Part shown: positions 9,256-12,326 of the stretch, piece after piece
Layout of the letters: each line of letters begins with the position of its first letter
Position numbering within the stretch: position 1 is the stretch's first letter
Source of the DNA: Ectocarpus siliculosus
Lineage: Eukaryota > Sar > Phaeophyceae > Ectocarpales > Ectocarpaceae
Assembly: GCA_000310025.1 (NCBI GenBank)
Contig: FN649751.1
Location: 3,296,640 to 3,308,965 of the forward strand
DNA: 12,326 nucleotides
Reading direction: 5' to 3'
Program-made: the position numbers and the translations under genes
Notes under the pieces: generated by a model
Database searches by the model: none
Told to the model about the DNA's origin: nothing
What the model saw: the letters and a program-made list of their open reading frames with translations, nothing else

Positions 9256-12200
9256 GTACGGACTCTCCGGTCATCGGCTGGGAGAGCGCGATCATTCGGA
9301 GCGGCAGGGCGGACTCGGGGTCCTCCGCAAGCGGCAGGACCACGCCTGTCGACGCCACGCCCTGGAGCCCCAGGGAGTCGGGCCACGACGGGCGCGACGC
9401 GCAGAAGGTGTACCTCTGCCACCGGTGCAGGCACACCTTCCCGTCCTCCCGGCTGCAGCGGTGCTCGGGGAGGGGCTGCCTCAACCACTTCTGCGCTCCG
9501 TGCGCGGTCGAACGGAGCGGCGGGCTGAGCAGCAGCAGCGGCGGCGGCGGGGGGAAGGGTCGAGCGCGAGGCATGAGGTGGCCGACGCAACCGCTTCCGC
9601 CGCCGCCGCTCGGAGGGTTGGCGGACCCTGGCGGGGGTCAGCACGGCGGGTGCGAGACGACACCGCAGGCGTGGACGGGACCGTGCTGCCAGGGCGGCTG
9701 CGGTTGTCACGAGTGCGTTACTGGAGCGGAGGAGGGCCTCTTGTCCGGCTGGAGCGCCCGCAACGGGGTTGCGTCTGCGTGTGCGGCGGCTACGGCACCC
9801 GCGGACGTGTTGCAGCAGCGTCGTGGATCGCGGTCGCTCAAGAAAGCAAGGGTGGCGGCCCAGGCCCCGGCTCCGGCGGCGGCGGCGGCGGCGGCGGCAA
9901 CGCCGAAGAAGATGGTCGGGTGGTCAGGGTGGCAGGAGCGGCCGAACGGCGTCCAAAGAAATCCGGACCCGTCGACAGGGAGAGCGAGCGCCAACACCAA
10001 CGTCAAGGGAAGAGGAGGTGATGCTCCTGCTTGCGTCGAGGGATGGGCTCGGGACGCGGAGGGCGGTGGGCAAGACGCCGTCGTGGACACGGCGGTGGAG
10101 TGGTGCCGGAGCTGCAGCGGCCCGGGGCCGACGGGGTCATTGGCGCGCTGCTACTATTGCCACGGGGGCGTGCACGTCTCCGGGTGTCATCGGTTCGAGG
10201 AGGCGTTGACGCGGAGGCGACTCGCGGAGTTCGGCCTCGGGCCCGCCGGGCACTTCTCGTCGGCGCCGTCGGGCGAAGGCGCCGTGGGCCACGGGGTCGC
10301 CGTGTGCGTCGACGGGCGGTGGCGAGCGGGGCTGGTCCTGTGCTGGAGCCCCCCGTTGGGCGCGCACTACGTCCGGTACGTTGACGAGTGGGAATCTGGG
10401 GAGGGAGCCACGTCGAGCTTGGATGCCATCCCTTGGGAAGGCGAGTGGGTGGAACTACCGGACGAGTGGGCGAGAGAGGCGACCGTAGGTCCAGGAGGAG
10501 GAGAGTGTTCTTCTTCTTCTTCTGCCAAGCGCTTCGCGGCGACGGTTCGGGCAAGCGGCGTGCGGTGGCCGCTGGTGGAGATCTCGCTCAGGCTGTTTCC
10601 GCCGCCGGCGGCGGCTAGCGGCAGCAGCAGCACCAGTAGCGCGCCCGCCGCCGCCAAACCGCCTCCAGAGAGCAGGTCGGCGACCAAGGTGCTGAAGGCG
10701 TTGCTCAAGCAAAACTTTCTCGCTTCCCAGGCGGCGGCCGCGGCGAAGAGTGGCGGCGCGGCAGTCTCCCATCAGTATCGGCCTCCCGGCGTCGCCGTTC
10801 TTTCCGGGACAGCGCCGAGCGCTCGCGCGAGCGGTGGGGGCGTTGGGAGGGGGAGCAGCGACGGTAGCGACGTCGGAAACGGAACCGAGCAGGCCGGGGA
10901 GCAGCGACGAAAGCCGTGGGTTTGTCGGGCGTGCGTGGAGGCGAAGCTGCACCGGCTGCAGCGGCGGGTGCGCTCCCAGTTTCTCGTGCCGTGGGAGGAC
11001 CCGGATGGACCCTCGGCGGTAGTGTGCGCGACGGCGGCAGCGACAGGAAGAGGAGGAGGAGGGGGGGGGTCGACAATGGCCTCCGCTCCTCCAGTCGGTG
11101 CATGTGCGGGGTCGACCGAGAGCCCGATGACGCCGTCGAAAGGTCCCCCCCCCGCCTCCTTAGCCGCAGGCGGCGGGACCCCCGGAGCTGCGGGGTCACC
11201 GAAGCCACCAAGGCAGGAGGCGGCGGCTGGGGCGGGGAATGATGATGGCAAGGATAGGCCCCCTTTTCTTCCTCTGGCGGTGGCGGGCAGCGGCAACAAC
11301 AGAGGACCGGAGAGCAAGAAGCGCCCGCGAGAGGGGAGCGGGCTTTCTTCCTCCGCCGCCGCCGCCGCCGCTTCTTCGCCGGAGCAGTCAGGACCGGGAG
11401 GAGGAAGAGGCCGAGAGGGCGGACAACGAGACAAACCGGCGGCAGCGGCGGCAGCGGCAGCAGCAACAGCAGCAGCAACCGCGGCGAAGGGCGAAGACGG
11501 CGGCAACGGCAATGGCAACGGCGGCGGCCGAACAACCCCCGCCCGTGCTCGCGGTGACGACAATCGCCGGTTGCGCTGGCTGCCGGCCGGCAACCCAGGC
11601 AGCACGCGGCCCTTCGCGTTCGAGGCCGGCTTCATGTCGGACCTCGCCGACCTCCACGCCCGCGGCGGCGGCCCGACGGCCAACGGGGCGGGCATCGGCA
11701 GCTCGAGGAGCGGCACCCGCGGCGGGAAGAAGAGGCCGCGCCCCCCGCCGGCCGTCCGCGCGTTCTCGCACCTGCTCGGGAAGCTGGGGACGCAGAGCGC
11801 TCTCGCGTTCGCCCTGCCGCCGGAGGTCACCGACCTGGACAGGGACGTGGCGGCGTTTTTCGCGAGCGGGGGTGGGGGCGGCGGCCGAGGGGGCGGCGGG
11901 GACGAGGGGCCCCTTGGTGGCGAGGCGCGGGGTGCGCGATCTGTGGTCTTGGTCGACGGAACGGCAGCGGTTGCGATGGCGGCGGCGGCGGCGGCGGGGG
12001 GGGGGGGGAAAAAAACCGGGTCCCCCGCCAAAATGGCGGCCGTCCCAAGGGCCAACAAACTGCACCAACAAAAAGGGCAAGGGCAGGGGAACAACCTTTG
12101 TGCCCCCCCCGGGGCCAACGGCGGAAGAACCGGCCCCCCTTCTGAAGAAGGGGGCGGGGGCGGGGGCGGCATCCGGGCTGGCGCCCGTGCCGCTTCTGCT

Positions 12201-12326
12201 GCTGCCCTGTCAAAACCTGCCGGTTTTTCCCCCCAAAAAGAGGGGGAACTGGAATCCAACCCCAAAAACCCGCCCCTGGAAAACAACAACCAACCCCCGA
12301 AAAAGTCCTCAAACTTTGGAAGTGAA
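6309..12326 (+). CDS. Giant multi-domain chromatin-reader-like protein (BAH, Tudor-like, CDCA7-type zinc module, PHD-like), 3' end beyond window
   Basis: The frame from ATG 6309 to the last base has 2006 codons and no stop; I read it codon by codon. The nearest upstream in-frame stop is TGA 6264-6266. The ATG follows a splice acceptor by two bases and has G at -3. Islands in order, by residue: Cys pairs CPAC (382-385) and C409/C413; BAH-like 429-883 with a Tudor-like segment at 468-518; CDCA7-like cysteine module 1037-1136; PHD-like finger with C1266 to C1293 and its last Cys pair at 1539/1542; Tudor-like segment 1327-1387; two non-repetitive islands at 1753-1790 and 1815-1853. Basic nuclear-signal-like clusters lie at about 359-366, 1670-1674 and 1807-1811 (KKRPR twice). 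The rest is Gly, Ala, Ser, Arg low complexity. The role inferred is histone/DNA mark reading in the nucleus. No catalytic domain is visible. The family is not recognised. Confidence 0.8.
7593..8957 (+). other. BAH-like domain, split, with a Tudor-like segment in the first loop
   Basis: Residues 429-436 (IGQYVYLR) look like the first BAH strand. Residues 663-672 (PIGRVVAVEI) fit the second, 709-722 (VWLKVARLWYPQDT) the characteristic v-R-fyRPedT segment, 735-739 (AEVFE) the nE(l/v)F element, and 865-883 (EFFISHRYC to YFPLE) the closing strand. Between strands 1 and 2 lies 468-518, with DVVQFNTASGKHRLRFVQDG and VELMKP, which reads as a Tudor-type barrel (V..F....G.H.V.Y.DG...V.L). BAH domains bind histone tails or partner proteins. 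Low-complexity inserts separate the pieces. The assignment was made by eye. Confidence 0.55.
8984..9011 (+). repeat. GGC trinucleotide run coding for poly-Gly
   Basis: A run of GGC/GGG codons inside the large reading frame makes a glycine stretch just after the BAH-like domain. Similar in-frame runs occur at 6687-6710, 8224-8243 and 9226-9252. A GCG run at 9874-9899 is read as poly-Ala. All keep the frame open. Confidence 0.8.
9417..9716 (+). other. CDCA7-type (zf-4CXXC_R1-like) cysteine module with an insertion
   Basis: The Cys pattern is C1037-x2-C1040, C1052-x4-C1057, H1060, C1062-x2-C1065, then about 60 residues of Ser/Gly/Pro insert, then C1126 C1127-x3-C1131-x-C1133-x2-C1136. Local strings CHRCR, FCAPC and WTGPCCQGGCGCHEC mirror CHQCR, FCGPC and W-x-CPPCRGxCNC of the CDCA7 zinc domain. 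A similar pattern occurs in the RING-like part of KDM3-type demethylases. One expected Cys (two before C1126) is Gly1124, and C1126 may substitute. In CDCA7 this domain binds DNA and works with the HELLS remodeler. No jumonji domain is visible within the window. Confidence 0.6.
10104..10934 (+). other. PHD-like finger interrupted by a Tudor-like segment
   Basis: C1266-x2-C1269, C1281-x2-C1284, H1289 and C1293 form the first three ligand pairs. The closing pair comes only at 1539/1542 in KPWVCRACVEAK, which resembles the W-x-C-x2-C end of PHD fingers. The spacing H-x3-C differs from the usual H-x2-C, so His1285 or His1294 might be ligands instead. The gap holds a Tudor-like stretch at 1327-1387: GVAVCVDGRWRAGLVL, then HYVRYVDEWE and WVELPDEW. 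It also holds about 130 residues of Ser/Ala-rich linker. PHD fingers read histone H3 tails; the aromatic-cage residues cannot be assigned here. Confidence 0.5.
12001..12326 (+). other. Homopolymer-rich window end, doubtful base quality
   Basis: From 12001 the composition changes sharply: an eight-base G run joined to A7, C8, several A5 runs, T5 and C6, with Lys/Asn/Pro/Gln codons replacing the Gly/Ala/Arg pattern. The large frame formally stays open, giving residues 1898-2006, but one-base errors in these runs would make this tail meaningless. Treat the protein C-terminus as unsafe after about residue 1895. Confidence 0.5.

Noticed and set aside
10772-12289. 505-codon open frame on the minus strand, and similar antisense frames at 8498-9574, 8649-9710, 6345-7298 and 10705-11535
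   Set aside because: They lie opposite the large + strand gene, read as Pro/Arg/Ala/Ser runs produced by GC-rich complement, and contain no domain pattern, whereas ordered zinc-ligand motifs occur only in the + frame.

Overview
The window looks like nuclear DNA of a eukaryotic alga, most likely a brown alga or a related stramenopile. The grounds are spliced genes with GT-AG introns of 0.7 to 1.9 kb, intergenic DNA of middling GC next to a very GC-rich coding block, coding sequence full of Gly/Ala/Ser/Arg low complexity, and a decayed LINE-type retroelement. There is no sign of bacterial gene packing, operons or ribosome binding sites. The lineage call is an inference from style and gene content.

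Left part (1 to about 3500). Bases 1-108 carry a fragment of a cyclin-dependent-kinase-like catalytic domain on the + strand that runs into a stop. From 3459 down to 605, on the - strand, lie the first three coding exons (95 codons) of a mitochondrial carrier of the SLC25A44 type, split by introns of 1854 and 716 bases. All three junctions keep the frame and rebuild a recognisable carrier N-terminus. Intron 1 holds a LINE reverse-transcriptase tail with a stop and a frameshift (1773-2262), and a block of about three diverged repeats of roughly 100 bp (2450-2745). The remaining two thirds of the carrier are not visible, and the kinase fragment sits where they might be expected.

Middle part (3502 to about 5100). 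No convincing gene. One weak exon-like segment is listed as a finding.

Right part (5100-12326). The main content is one uninterrupted + strand reading frame, from the ATG at 6309 (just after a good splice acceptor) to the window edge: 2006 codons without a stop. It encodes a large, probably nuclear, chromatin-reader-like protein. Folded islands sit in long Gly/Ala/Ser/Arg-rich disorder: a BAH-like domain with a Tudor-like segment in its first loop, a CDCA7-type (zf-4CXXC_R1-like) cysteine module with an insertion, and a PHD-like finger whose last Cys pair is displaced by about 245 residues that contain a second Tudor-like segment. A basic, serine-rich open segment upstream (ATG 5241 to 5841) can be spliced in phase onto it and may be a 5' exon.

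The genes are not functionally linked: a kinase relic or truncated end, a mitochondrial amino-acid carrier, and a chromatin protein. The candidate for something undescribed is the nested multi-reader protein. Domain calls were made by eye and need profile searches.
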